Source of the DNA: an uncultured Cytophagales bacterium
GTDB lineage: Bacteria; Bacteroidota; Bacteroidia; Cytophagales; Cyclobacteriaceae
Assembly: GCA_913057175.1 (NCBI GenBank)
Contig: CAJXNP010000005.1
Span: 124,001 to 188,000, forward strand
Direction of reading: 5' to 3'
Length of the DNA: 64,000 nucleotides
Shown here: positions 52,062-61,225 of the stretch, piece after piece
Layout: each line of letters starts with the position of its first letter
Numbering within the stretch: the stretch's first letter is position 1
Program-made: the position numbers and the translations under genes
The notes under the pieces: generated by a model
What the model was told of the DNA's origin: nothing
The model's database searches: none
What the model saw: the letters and a program-made list of their open reading frames with translations, nothing else

Positions 52062-52700
52062 TTGAAATTCCTGTTGCCACTCACTATTTTGCTGAATTCT
52101 TGTGGAACAACACAACAAGACGGTTGGAAACTTGCGTCAGAATTTCATGAGAACTATGCGAACGAATTTATTCATAATGAGGAACTCCTAAAATACATCT
52201 ATAACCCAAGAGCTCATTTTTATTTCAACACACACGATGAAGCTCCAACTTTCAGGGCCTTAATCCATGACACGACAGAACTAAGAGTAATTATCTTTGA
52301 AAACCAAGATCGATTTATCCAAGAATTTAAACTTGAACTGGATACCTTTCCATCATTTGGCGAGGCAACTGTCAGGAGGGAAAACGGAGAACTCAAACTA
52401 GTGGTGGACGACTCCCTTGAGATTGAAATACTTAACTTCGAAAAAGACCCACTTACACATTTTAAAAAACTCAGGAAGTTAATTAACAAATACGGAATTG
52501 TAACTTATGGTAAACTTCGAATAGGTGGAATTATTGAGGTTTATATTACAGCAAACGACTATCTGTTGTACTTTCCCGCAAACTACAAGATAGAAGAACC
52601 GCAGTTTGACGAACGCTGGCGGAAGAAACAAAAAAAAGGAAAGCAACTTGACCAAAACTGGTTTTACTACCACTCAGATAAACCGTTGGATTTCGGATAA
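52062..52700 (+). CDS. Hypothetical lipoprotein
   Basis: About 212 residues. A TTG at 52062 gives a compact lipoprotein signal MKFLLPLTILLNSC (lipidated Cys15); the ATG at 51999 would add 21 residues and a poor signal, so TTG is chosen. The mature part is acidic to neutral, with no domain I recognise (RALIHDTTELRVIIFENQDRFIQEFKLELD, GIVTYGKLRIGGIIEVYITANDYLLYFP). Codon use looks richer in C-ending codons than its neighbours, which hints at acquisition by transfer, but this was judged by eye. Confidence 0.6.
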   Translation: MKFLLPLTILLNSCGTTQQDGWKLASEFHENYANEFIHNEELLKYIYNPRAHFYFNTHDEAPTFRALIHDTTELRVIIFENQDRFIQEFKLELDTFPSFGEATVRRENGELKLVVDDSLEIEILNFEKDPLTHFKKLRKLINKYGIVTYGKLRIGGIIEVYITANDYLLYFPANYKIEEPQFDERWRKKQKKGKQLDQNWFYYHSDKPLDFG

Positions 52701-52713
52701 TACGCTAAACAAC

Positions 52714-52736
52714 AAACGCTATAGATGAATGCGTTT
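52714..52736 (+). terminator. Probable terminator after the hypothetical lipoprotein gene
   Basis: AAACGC (52714-52719) and GCGTTT (52731-52736) form a short stem with an 11-nt loop followed by TTATT. Weak but well placed. Confidence 0.4.
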
Positions 52737-52864
52737 TATTGGTCAGTCGGTGACGCCATATCACTGATTACCGAAAACGGATTACTTTCTTTTACCCTTC
52801 AGCTTTCACCTTTGAGCTTGTTCCTTTCTCCTGAATCAAACCTGCACAAATCATATGAACCAAA

Positions 52865-53428
52865 TTACTTTATTATCCTCCCCGGATGATCATTTATGAA
52901 TGATTTCCAGCTTTTATTGGAGGAAAGCAGGGTGCTTTTATTAAAGTGATGGCAAAGAGCTACTGCAAGGGCATCTGTAGCGTCGTAAAACTTTGGTGTT
53001 TCTGTAAATTTCAGGAGGGATTGAAGCATGCTGGCGACCTGTTCCTTGCTGGCATTTCCATTTCCGGTTACAGACTGCTTGACCTTTTTTGGGGCGTACT
53101 CTGTTATAGGTATTTCCCTCGATAGCGCTGCTGACATGGCAACTCCCTGGGCCCTTCCGAGTTTGAGCATACTTTGAACATTCTTTCCATAAAATGGAGC
53201 TTCAATTGCAACCTCATCAGGGCCGAAATCATCGATAAGACTTACGATTCGCTCGAATATTTTTTTCAGCTTTAATTGATGGGTAGAATATTTACTCAAA
53301 TGGATCACGCCATACTGCAAAAGTTTGATGGAATTTCCTGAGGTGAGAATAACACCATACCCCATGACACTGGTTCCGGGATCCATTCCCAGGATGATTG
53401 TTTCCTTATTTGCAATCGTTTTAGCCAA
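52865..53428 (-). CDS. ruvC: Crossover junction endodeoxyribonuclease RuvC
   Basis: A 187-residue protein with RuvC signatures: [16 protein letters not shown] (first catalytic Asp), [29 protein letters not shown] (catalytic Glu), [25 protein letters not shown] and [13 protein letters not shown] (final catalytic Asp residues). It resolves Holliday junctions during recombination. The gene stands alone; ruvA and ruvB are not in the window. It is divergent from the glycosyltransferase gene. Confidence 0.97.
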   Translation of the reverse strand: MAKTIANKETIILGMDPGTSVMGYGVILTSGNSIKLLQYGVIHLSKYSTHQLKLKKIFERIVSLIDDFGPDEVAIEAPFYGKNVQSMLKLGRAQGVAMSAALSREIPITEYAPKKVKQSVTGNGNASKEQVASMLQSLLKFTETPKFYDATDALAVALCHHFNKSTLLSSNKSWKSFINDHPGRIIK

Positions 53429-53491
53429 AAATCAGATGTTTTTACAATAATAAGCATGATAATTATTTAATTCAGGGGATAATTAATAATT

Positions 53492-54613
53492 ATGCTGCTT
53501 TCTTTTTACGGTGTTTTGACTTTGTTCTACGTAGTCTTCGTTTTCATTCTCCAAAAGGGATGGAGGGGATGGCCACAAATAGAAGATGCGGTTGAACCAT
53601 CTTTGTTCGTTACGGTGATCATTGTAGTGCGCAATGAAGAAAATTACATTGAGAAACTACTAAAGGATCTTGAACGGCAGGATTACCCCGGAGAGTCTTT
53701 CGAAGTTTTGATCATAGATGATGAAAGTCAGGATAAGACTTATGATGTAATCGATAAGTTTTCAACAAAGTCAGATCTGGACCTTTCTTTATTTCAATTA
53801 ATGACAAGGAGATCTTCACCAAAAAAAGAAGCAATCACCTTTGGAGTCAGCCAGGCAAAAGGAGAATTGATCATGGTGACAGATGGGGATTGTCGGGTAG
53901 GACGATCATGGATCAGTACATTTGCCCGTCATGTTGAAAATAAAAAATCCAAATTTATTTCAGGTCCGGTCACTTTTGAGCAGGACAAAAAGTTTTTCAC
54001 CAAATTTCAGACAATTGAATTTTCCAGCCTGATCGGTTCGGGAGCGGCTGTTTTGTATTATAAACAGCCTGTTATGTGCAACGGGGCAAACCTGGGTTTT
54101 TCGAAGAAGGTTTTTCAGGAATTAAATGGATTTGAAGGAAATGAGAACCTGGTTTCTGGTGATGATATTTTCCTGATGAGAAAGATATTCAAGGGATATC
54201 CGGGTGATGTTCGTTTTTTAAAAAACAAAGAGGCCATTGTTCATACCTATCCGGAAAATACGGTTTTGGGATTTTTGAATCAGCGGATCAGATGGGCAGG
54301 AAAATGGAAATATGTGGGTGGATGGGTGAATAGGTTGCTACCCATTGCCATATTTGCTTTCCACTTCATGACTCTTTTTCTTTATATAAAGCTGATCCTG
54401 AACCAGATCAATGTGCCGGCATTTTTGGCTATACTGTTCTTGAAGTTTTTAGCAGAATATTTCTTTCTGAAAGATGTAATGAAGTTCCTCAGTAAAAAGT
54501 CCGGTATTTTTATTTACATGTTTTCATCTTTGATTTATCCGTTTTATGCGGTATATGTCGGTATGGCTGCTAACTTTGCCGGATATACATGGAAAGGAAG
54601 AAAATATAAGTAA
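53492..54613 (+). CDS. Membrane glycosyltransferase, family 2
   Basis: A 373-residue protein with an N-terminal helix, a GT2 domain (VTVIIVVRNEENYIEKLLKDL; LIIDDESQDKT; VTDGDCRVGRSW as DxD; GDDIFLMRK) and the QRIRWAGKW motif (QxxRW), then three C-terminal membrane helices. It resembles processive or polyprenyl-linked glycosyltransferases that make exopolysaccharide or lipid-linked glycans. A tightly linked set of genes of mixed function follows. Confidence 0.9.
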   Translation: MLLSFYGVLTLFYVVFVFILQKGWRGWPQIEDAVEPSLFVTVIIVVRNEENYIEKLLKDLERQDYPGESFEVLIIDDESQDKTYDVIDKFSTKSDLDLSLFQLMTRRSSPKKEAITFGVSQAKGELIMVTDGDCRVGRSWISTFARHVENKKSKFISGPVTFEQDKKFFTKFQTIEFSSLIGSGAAVLYYKQPVMCNGANLGFSKKVFQELNGFEGNENLVSGDDIFLMRKIFKGYPGDVRFLKNKEAIVHTYPENTVLGFLNQRIRWAGKWKYVGGWVNRLLPIAIFAFHFMTLFLYIKLILNQINVPAFLAILFLKFLAEYFFLKDVMKFLSKKSGIFIYMFSSLIYPFYAVYVGMAANFAGYTWKGRKYK

Positions 54614-54616
54614 ACG

Positions 54617-54874
54617 ATGACGGATATTGAATACGATGTCATAGATGAGTTGTACTTTGTTCAGCCTTATTCTCACCTCAAAGATGAATTGGATCTAGAG
54701 GATAACATTTTGCTGGAAGTTCTTGAGAAATTGCTTTTCAGGGGTTTTGTAAAGTGTTTTCGCAATCAGGATGATGAGCTTCCCATGGAGGAAGTTGATT
54801 TAAAAAGTAATTTCAGACACTATTATTATTTGGCGACCAAAAAAGGATTAATGGCTCATAATGCTGGCGATTAA
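54617..54874 (+). CDS. Small protein with winged-helix-like pattern, unknown function
   Basis: An 85-residue acidic protein. SHLKDELDLEDNILLEVLEKLLFRGFVKCF followed by YYYLATKKGLMAHN has the helix-helix-strand order of a small winged-helix domain with a beta wing. DNA binding is not supported by a basic recognition helix, so a protein-interaction or degenerate regulator role is equally possible. It starts 3 bases after the glycosyltransferase and overlaps the ABC permease gene by 14 bases, so it is translationally linked to both. Confidence 0.65.
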   Translation: MTDIEYDVIDELYFVQPYSHLKDELDLEDNILLEVLEKLLFRGFVKCFRNQDDELPMEEVDLKSNFRHYYYLATKKGLMAHNAGD

Positions 54875-56075
54875 GGAATTTAAGGGCCCTGTTAAGAGCT
54901 GGTCGGTCAAAATCAGCGCATCCATCATTTTTTTGTCCATTATCATTTCCATCCTGGGCTACCTGATCTGCGTGGATAAAACTCCAAATGCCAATGATGG
55001 ATTGGTAGAAATTGGAAAACAACTCCCGGGTTATTCTGTGAAGGTATTGCGGATCAGAAAGAACTATAATCAGGAGGGGGAAAATTTTTTCAAAGAAATC
55101 TTAAATGGTCAGATGAGTGATTATTCTGTCATACCAATAAAAGATGTGAAAATTGAGGGGATAAAGCTAACTGCTGAAGTTGTCGGGAAAGAGGATTACT
55201 TCAAAGAGTATAACCTGTTGGATGTAGTTTTTCCGGTTTTGAAAGGTCCTATTCAAAAGGGTGATGAGGATTTTTACATAGAAAAAGATGGGCTTTATAC
55301 CTTTAAAACGATTGATGGGGAAGAAGTCGAAATGATCCACGCAGAGGTTATAGATATTCTCGAAAAGGAAAATATTGTCGAAAGGTCATTTATCCTTGGA
55401 ACCGACCGTTTTGGGAGGGATCTTTACAGCAGGCTGGTACTGGGAACCAGGATATCGGTATTTATAGGTTTTGCAGCTGTAATTATTAGCTTATTTGTAG
55501 GATTATTGCTTGGCACGCTATCAGGATATTATGGTGGATTGATTGATAACATCGTCATGTGGCTGATGAGTGTGGTATGGTCTGTACCGGGAATAATGCT
55601 GGTAATTGCGGTGAGCATGGTTTTGGGAAGTAAGGGAATCTGGGTGACTTTTATTGCAGTTGGCTTGACCACCTGGGTGGAAGCAGCAAGAGTGATCAGG
55701 GGACAGGTGATGACCTTAAAAGAAATGCAATTTATTGAAGCAGCCCGGGCTTATGGATTAAGGAACTTCAGCATAATTTTTAAACACATCATTCCAAATA
55801 TTTATAGCTCATTAATAGTAGTAGCAACTGCAATTTACGCAGTTTCAATTTTATTAGAAGCGGGGCTGAGTTTCTTAGGATTAAGTGTGCAACCCCCAAC
55901 CCCCTCATGGGGAAATATGGTCTACGAAGGATATCAGGTATTAGGCACAAAAAACAGCTGGCACTTAATATTATTTCCCGGTTTGGCAATTATTATTATG
56001 GTACTTTCATTTAATTTGTTGGGGATTGGTTTGCAAAAAGCCACCAATCCACAAAAACAAACGAGCAACATTTAA
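54861..56075 (+). CDS. ABC transporter permease (DppC/OppC type) with a large periplasmic insert
   Basis: A 404-residue protein. After the first membrane helix (about residues 17-37) there is a soluble region of about 140 residues before the BPD_transp_1 domain (helices from residue about 190), which contains the EAA loop EAARAYGLRNFSIIFKHIIPN. Sequence style matches the dipeptide/oligopeptide/nickel permeases (LGTDRFGRDLYSRLVLGTRIS is a DppC hallmark). No ATPase, second permease or binding protein is adjacent, so it is an orphan subunit in this window. The stop overlaps the next start by one base (TAATG). Confidence 0.88.
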   Translation: MLAIKEFKGPVKSWSVKISASIIFLSIIISILGYLICVDKTPNANDGLVEIGKQLPGYSVKVLRIRKNYNQEGENFFKEILNGQMSDYSVIPIKDVKIEGIKLTAEVVGKEDYFKEYNLLDVVFPVLKGPIQKGDEDFYIEKDGLYTFKTIDGEEVEMIHAEVIDILEKENIVERSFILGTDRFGRDLYSRLVLGTRISVFIGFAAVIISLFVGLLLGTLSGYYGGLIDNIVMWLMSVVWSVPGIMLVIAVSMVLGSKGIWVTFIAVGLTTWVEAARVIRGQVMTLKEMQFIEAARAYGLRNFSIIFKHIIPNIYSSLIVVATAIYAVSILLEAGLSFLGLSVQPPTPSWGNMVYEGYQVLGTKNSWHLILFPGLAIIIMVLSFNLLGIGLQKATNPQKQTSNI

Positions 56076-57292
56076 TGGCTTCGCAGGAATTAAAGACCAA
56101 ATACGATATAAAAGAACTTGAACTCCAATCATTGCTGGAGATCACCCAGGCGATCAATAATAATCTGTCCGAAGATGCCTTGTACAAGATCTACAATTTC
56201 ACAATCAGGGCTAATCTGAATATCCATAAGCTTGCTTTGTATGTGAAGGATGACAAGTGGTATTGTAAGACGCACTTTGGTACGAAACAGGATTTTGCCA
56301 GCGTTCCCTTTGACGAAAGCTACCTGGAGTACAAAAATGTTCATTTGATTGACTGCTCATCCGAAAATCCATTTTGTGAATTTGAAGTGGTGATTCCTAT
56401 CGCACATAAAGATAGAAAACTGGCTTACGTTTTTGTTGGTGGGCAAAACAGTGACAATTCCGAAAAGGTCAATACAAATTTTGTCCAGGCATTGAGCAAT
56501 ATTATCATTGTGGCGATTGAAAATAAAAAGCTTGCCAGAAGGGAAATGCAACAGGAGATGATCCGTAAGGAGTTGGAACTGGCCAGCAATCTTCAGCAAT
56601 TTCTCTTCCCGAAGGAATTGCCATATACCAAAAATTTGAAATGCGCGGCTTTTTATCAACCTCACCATTCGATTGGGGGTGATTACTATGATTTCATCCA
56701 AATAAATGAAGATCAGTTCCTGTTTTGCATAGCTGATGTATCCGGAAAGGGAATCCCTGCAGCTATGTTAATGTCCAATTTTCAGGCATCGCTTCGCACG
56801 ATGGTTCGACAAACCACACTTTTGCAAGAGATCATCAAGGAATTGAATTACCAGATCATGCACAATGCAAAAGGGCAGCATTTTATCACCTTTTTTATTG
56901 GTATCTATGATAAAACCCTCAGCCGGCTTAAGTATGTTAACTCCGGGCATAACCCGCCAATACTGATCACCGGTGATGGAGATTATCAATTGCTGGAGGA
57001 GGGATCGACTATTCTTGGCGCATTTGATGAGCTACCTTTTTTGGAAGTTGGTGTCATCGAAGACCTGAAGGAGTTTTTCTTTTTCTCCTACACGGATGGT
57101 TTGATTGAGATCACAAATGCTGAAAATGAAGAATTTGGTGAGGAGAGAGTGAAAAAGCTAATCACTCGTCACTATAACTATGACTTAAAGGAACTTAATC
57201 AGCTGGTTATCGGAGAAATGAATACGTTTAAGGGTGATAAACCCTACAAAGATGATGTAACGTTGTTTTGTACCCGCGTAAAAAACGATTAG
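56075..57292 (+). CDS. PP2C-type phosphatase of the SpoIIE/RsbU family with GAF-like N-terminal domain
   Basis: A 405-residue protein. Residues about 20-180 resemble a GAF sensor domain (LLEITQAINNNLSEDALYKIYNFTIRANLNIHKLALYV). The C-terminal SpoIIE domain has the metal-binding motif HHSIGGDYYDFIQINEDQFLFCIADVSGKGIPAAM, NSGHNPPIL and a final YKDDVTLFCTRV. Such phosphatases control partner-switching or two-component outputs in response to a signal sensed by the GAF domain. The ATG overlaps the permease stop. Confidence 0.92.
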   Translation: MASQELKTKYDIKELELQSLLEITQAINNNLSEDALYKIYNFTIRANLNIHKLALYVKDDKWYCKTHFGTKQDFASVPFDESYLEYKNVHLIDCSSENPFCEFEVVIPIAHKDRKLAYVFVGGQNSDNSEKVNTNFVQALSNIIIVAIENKKLARREMQQEMIRKELELASNLQQFLFPKELPYTKNLKCAAFYQPHHSIGGDYYDFIQINEDQFLFCIADVSGKGIPAAMLMSNFQASLRTMVRQTTLLQEIIKELNYQIMHNAKGQHFITFFIGIYDKTLSRLKYVNSGHNPPILITGDGDYQLLEEGSTILGAFDELPFLEVGVIEDLKEFFFFSYTDGLIEITNAENEEFGEERVKKLITRHYNYDLKELNQLVIGEMNTFKGDKPYKDDVTLFCTRVKND

Positions 57293-57296
57293 TCCT

Positions 57297-57950
57297 TTGA
57301 AATTTTTTAAAACTCCAGCTCTTATCAAGCTTGCTTTTAGGGAATGTATCTGGAAAATACCTGCCAAAGAAAAGGTTATTTACCTGACATTCGATGATGG
57401 TCCCCAGCCCGGGTTGACTGAGTATATTCTGGAAACACTTAAAAAATATCAGGCAAAAGCTACATTTTTTTGTGTGGGTGAAAACATTACCAAATATCCG
57501 GATTTGGCTCAATTGATCTTAGATGAAGGTCATGAAATAGCGAATCACACTTTTAATCATCTGCAAGGATGGAAAACTTCATTAGAGGATTATTTCAAGA
57601 ATATAGATTTCTTTGAATCGTCTGCTGCGGAGCAACTTCAGGATTTTAAGTCAACGAAATTATTCAGGCCTCCACACGGGCAACTGACCCTGAAACAAAA
57701 AAACAGGTTGAAAAAGTTAGGCTTTCATATTGTGATGTGGGATATTCTTAGTTATGATTTTGTTAAGGATTTAGACAGGGAACATGCCTTAAAGCAGATA
57801 ACAAGGAGCACTTCCAGGGGGTCGATAGCATTATTTCACGATAATTATAAAGCTGAAAATAACCTGAAGTATTTATTGCCAGAATATTTAGATTATTTTG
57901 CAGAAAAAAATTACCGGTTTGCGAAAGTTGGTGATGGGCTGCTGAATTGA
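57297..57950 (+). CDS. Polysaccharide deacetylase (NodB/PgdA family)
   Basis: A 217-residue protein starting at TTG 57297, four bases after the previous stop; no ATG fits. The NodB core is complete: TFDDGPQPGLT (metal-binding Asp), the NHTFNHLQ motif (HxxxH), RPPHGQLT and WDILSYDF. It deacetylates peptidoglycan or other N-acetylated polysaccharide. No clear signal peptide, only a short hydrophobic stretch at residues about 8-20, so it may be anchored or cytoplasmic. Confidence 0.9.
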   Translation: MKFFKTPALIKLAFRECIWKIPAKEKVIYLTFDDGPQPGLTEYILETLKKYQAKATFFCVGENITKYPDLAQLILDEGHEIANHTFNHLQGWKTSLEDYFKNIDFFESSAAEQLQDFKSTKLFRPPHGQLTLKQKNRLKKLGFHIVMWDILSYDFVKDLDREHALKQITRSTSRGSIALFHDNYKAENNLKYLLPEYLDYFAEKNYRFAKVGDGLLN

Positions 57951-57980
57951 TGTTGTACAGCGATCTACAAAAATTTTACA

Positions 57981-58745
57981 ATGCTTATTGACACACATGC
58001 GCATATTTTTTCCGATCATTTCGAAAATGATTTAGACGAAGTCATTGCTCGCAGCAAAGAAGCAGGCATTAAAAAATTATTTATGCCAAATATTGACAGC
58101 GAGTCGGTCGAATCAATGATTGCCCTGGAAGAGAGATTTCCAGGTTATTGTTATTCCATGATTGGTTTACATCCGTGTTCAGTAAAAGGAAATCACCATG
58201 ATGAACTAAAAGTTGTGGAAAAATGGCTGGAAAGACGAAAGTTTTCTGCTATTGGAGAAATGGGAACCGATCTTTATTGGGACAAAACATATATTAAAGA
58301 GCAAAAAAACGCCTTTAATTATCAGGTTGACCTGGCTTTGGAACACGATCTTCCCATTGTGATCCATTGCAGGGAGTCGATTGATTTGACCATTGATTTA
58401 GTGAAAAATAAGCAAAATGGTTCATTGAGTGGGATTTTCCATTGCTTTACGGGAGATATTGAGCAAGCTCGTAAAATAATTGACCTTGGATTTTACCTGG
58501 GGATCGGTGGTGTTCTGACATTTAAAAATAGTGGATTGGACAAGGTGATTAAGGATATTGACCTCCAATATCTTGTTCTTGAAACAGATAGCCCTTATTT
58601 AGCGCCGACGCCAAAGAGAGGCAAACGCAACGAGCCTTCGTACCTCAAATTTATTCTGCGAAGATTAGCAGATTTATATGAGGTAAGTGAGGACTCGGTT
58701 GAGAAAATTACAGGCGAAAATGCTTTAAATCTTTATAGGCAATGA
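57981..58745 (+). CDS. TatD-family metal-dependent hydrolase
   Basis: A 254-residue TIM-barrel hydrolase: MLIDTHAHIFSDHF (HxH), YSMIGLHPCSV, IGEMGTDLYWD (Glu ligand), VIHCRES, GIFHCFTGD and LETDSPYLAPTPKRGKRNEPSY. TatD proteins are Mg-dependent nucleases and deacylases involved in DNA repair and quality control. The last codons overlap the ansA start by four bases. Confidence 0.95.
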   Translation: MLIDTHAHIFSDHFENDLDEVIARSKEAGIKKLFMPNIDSESVESMIALEERFPGYCYSMIGLHPCSVKGNHHDELKVVEKWLERRKFSAIGEMGTDLYWDKTYIKEQKNAFNYQVDLALEHDLPIVIHCRESIDLTIDLVKNKQNGSLSGIFHCFTGDIEQARKIIDLGFYLGIGGVLTFKNSGLDKVIKDIDLQYLVLETDSPYLAPTPKRGKRNEPSYLKFILRRLADLYEVSEDSVEKITGENALNLYRQ

Positions 58746-59818
58746 ACAGTCGTTACAGGATTATTGAGATTACCAATCCGAACATTAAGAAATCTCGGGC
58801 AAATGTGCTCATTATCTATATGGGGGGTACACTTGGGATGGTTCACGATGAGACGGGGACTTTAGTAGCATTTAAATTTAACAGGATTGTTAAGTACATT
58901 CCGTCGCTCAGGGCGCTTGACATAAAGATTACGGTCATTTCATTTCCACAGCCCATTGATTCTTCCAATGTGAAAATTCAGGATTGGAAAAATCTGGGAT
59001 ATATCATTCATGAAAATTATCATCATTACGATGGGTTTGTAGTCTTGCATGGCACAGATACCATGTCTTTTACAGCTTCGGCTATCAGTTTCATGTTGCA
59101 AGGTATAAATAAGCCTGTGATTTTCACCGGGGCTCAGTTACCTATCTCAGCTGTGAGGTCTGATGCCCGTGCCAATTTAGTAACGGCATTGGAAATTTCT
59201 GCCGCGAAAGAAAATGGTATTCCTGTCGTTCCCGAGGTTTGCATTTATTTTGATTATCAACTAATGCGGGCCAACAGGACATTCAAAAAAAGGAGTGCTC
59301 AGTTTGCTGCTTTTGGAAGTGAGAATTACCCGATCATGGCAAAGGCAGGGATAAGCATTACTTACCATAAAGCAGTGATAAAGAAATATGATAAGGATGA
59401 GAAATTAACCTATTCGGATAAATTTGATCCGAATGTAATCGCCCTTAAATTATTTCCGGCACTTCGGGAAGACTATGTCAGACACATGGTCAACACTCCA
59501 AATCTTAAGGGCTTGATTCTTGAATCATACGGCTCCGGAAATGCTCCGACGGAAGATTGGTTTTTAAATTGCCTGAAAGAAGCTATCGACAAAGGGATCA
59601 TAGTTTACAATGTTTCTCAATTGATTGGTGGAGTTGTGATGCACGGAAGGTACGAAACGAGCAAGTATCTGGAAGATATCGGTGTTGTTTCAGGAAGTGA
59701 TATAACCTTTGAAGCCGCTCTTTCTAAAATGATGTTTTTGTTTGGAAATGAGACAGATAAGGAGATAATTAAAAGCAAATTATCTACCTCATTATGCGGC
59801 GAAATGACCATTTTATAG
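58742..59818 (+). CDS. ansA: Type I L-asparaginase (AnsA)
   Basis: A 358-residue enzyme with the two catalytic threonine regions, MGGTLGM near residue 30 and VLHGTDTMSFTASAISFMLQGINKPVIFTGAQLPI near residue 100, and the type I asparaginase pattern thereafter (YGSGNAPTE; GGVVMHGRYETSKYLEDIGVVSG). It hydrolyses asparagine to aspartate and ammonia in the cytoplasm. Coupled to tatD by ATGA. The tRNA-Ser gene follows about 85 bases later. Confidence 0.95.
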   Translation: MNSRYRIIEITNPNIKKSRANVLIIYMGGTLGMVHDETGTLVAFKFNRIVKYIPSLRALDIKITVISFPQPIDSSNVKIQDWKNLGYIIHENYHHYDGFVVLHGTDTMSFTASAISFMLQGINKPVIFTGAQLPISAVRSDARANLVTALEISAAKENGIPVVPEVCIYFDYQLMRANRTFKKRSAQFAAFGSENYPIMAKAGISITYHKAVIKKYDKDEKLTYSDKFDPNVIALKLFPALREDYVRHMVNTPNLKGLILESYGSGNAPTEDWFLNCLKEAIDKGIIVYNVSQLIGGVVMHGRYETSKYLEDIGVVSGSDITFEAALSKMMFLFGNETDKEIIKSKLSTSLCGEMTIL

Positions 59819-59902
59819 CTATTTAAAAAAAGTTTTTAAAATTTGCATAAAGCGTTTTTTATTGATTTATTTGTTCCTCTCTAATTATAAGGCGACTTTA
59901 TT

Positions 59903-59993
59903 GGAGAGGTGACCGAGTGGTCGAAGGTGCTCGCCTGGAAAGTGAGTGTGCCCCACAAGGGTACCGTGGGTTCGAATCCCACTCTCTCCGCCA
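59903..59993 (+). tRNA. tRNA-Ser (anticodon GGA)
   Basis: A class II tRNA with a long variable arm: acceptor GGAGAGG...TCTCTCC, D-arm GACCGAGTGGTCGAAGGTGC, anticodon loop CTGGAAA (anticodon GGA at 59937-59939), variable arm GTGTGCCCCACAAGGGTACC, T-arm GGTTCGAATCC, discriminator G and encoded CCA. It reads UCC/UCU serine codons. Length 91 with CCA. Confidence 0.97.
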
Positions 59994-60054
59994 CTATAAT
60001 TTGAAATTTTTATTTTATAACTTAACCTGAACTATAGGATTCAAAAACTGAATT

Positions 60055-60885
60055 ATGAAAAAGTTATTTGTATCATTTATGATTGTAGGGGCATGTACCC
60101 TTGGATTATCATTCGACATTTCTGCACAAAATGAAGCGACAGAAGACACCTTGGCCACAGATGATTCTGCGGAGGTTATGGATGAACCTGTTGAAGAAAC
60201 TTTTGTGGAGGAAGTAGAAACAACAGAGGACGAAGTTGTTGAAGAAAGTCAGACGTTTCACCAGGTCATCAAAGAGAAGTTTATCGAAGGTGGACCTGGG
60301 TTTATGTCAGTTGTACTTATTTGTTTGATTCTTGGATTGGCAATTGCCATTGAAAGGATTATTACATTAAACCTTGCAACAACAAACACAAAAAAATTAT
60401 TAACCAACGTCGATGAAGCAATTTCACGAGACGGTGTGGATGGCGCCATTGAGGTTTGCAAAAACACAAGAGGCCCGGTAGCTTCTATTTTTACCCAGGG
60501 ATTGATGAGAATGTCCGAAGGGGTAGAAATGGTAGAAAAATCAATTATTTCCTATGGTTCAGTTGAAATGGGACGATTGGAAAGAGGATTGGTCTGGATA
60601 TCGCTGTTTATTTCAATTGCTCCGATGCTTGGTTTCATGGGTACGGTAATTGGTATGATCAATGCATTTGATGCGATTGCAGCGGCTGGTGAGATTTCAC
60701 CACAAATTGTGGCAGACGGTATTAAGGTTGCACTTTTAACAACTGTTGCTGGTTTGATTGTAGCGGTAATTCTTCAGTTATTTTACAATTACCTGGTATC
60801 CAAAATAGATTCATTAGTAAATCAAATGGAAGATGCTTCCATTTCATTAATTGACGTACTTATAAAGCACAACTTAAGTAAATAA
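60055..60885 (+). CDS. exbB: MotA/TolQ/ExbB proton channel protein
   Basis: A 276-residue protein with a cleavable-type signal, a very acidic periplasmic segment (residues about 25-65, runs of Glu), a helix at about 84-104, a cytoplasmic region and the ExbB core (LERGLVWISLFISIAPMLGFMGTVIGMINAFDAI, then VALLTTVAGLIVAVILQLFYN). It forms the proton channel that energises TonB. The acidic extension is typical of Bacteroidota members. It heads a four-gene cluster with two ExbD genes. Confidence 0.92.
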   Translation: MKKLFVSFMIVGACTLGLSFDISAQNEATEDTLATDDSAEVMDEPVEETFVEEVETTEDEVVEESQTFHQVIKEKFIEGGPGFMSVVLICLILGLAIAIERIITLNLATTNTKKLLTNVDEAISRDGVDGAIEVCKNTRGPVASIFTQGLMRMSEGVEMVEKSIISYGSVEMGRLERGLVWISLFISIAPMLGFMGTVIGMINAFDAIAAAGEISPQIVADGIKVALLTTVAGLIVAVILQLFYNYLVSKIDSLVNQMEDASISLIDVLIKHNLSK

Positions 60886-60896
60886 AATTAGCGAAC

Positions 60897-61223
60897 ATGG
60901 AAGGATTAGTAAATGCAATATTGTATTTCTCTTATCTCCTCATAGGTGTTGCGATCATTGCTGTTATCGTTTTACCATTGATAAAAGCCATTGATGATCC
61001 GCAAACCTTAGTAAAAATGGGAGTTGGAGTATTAGCCCTGGGAGTATTATTTCTAATTGCCTGGGGAATATCAGGTAGTGAAGTAACCGAAACATATGCT
61101 AAGTACAATGTAGGGCCGGATTTATCAAAAATTGTCGGCGGTACACTTACTTTAACATATTTGCTTTTGGTTGTCTCTATCGTTGGAATAGTTTATACAG
61201 AATTGGTAAAATTATTTAAGTAA
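60897..61223 (+). CDS. Small three-helix membrane protein in the exb cluster
   Basis: A 108-residue protein with about three hydrophobic segments (residues about 7-30, 42-60 and 80-105) and short loops (IKAIDDPQTLVKMGVGVLALGVLFLIAWGISGSEVTETYAKYNVGPDLSKIVGG). No known motif. Conserved location between exbB and exbD in Bacteroidota clusters suggests an accessory role in the ExbB-ExbD machine. Confidence 0.8.
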   Translation: MEGLVNAILYFSYLLIGVAIIAVIVLPLIKAIDDPQTLVKMGVGVLALGVLFLIAWGISGSEVTETYAKYNVGPDLSKIVGGTLTLTYLLLVVSIVGIVYTELVKLFK

Positions 61224-61225
61224 TC

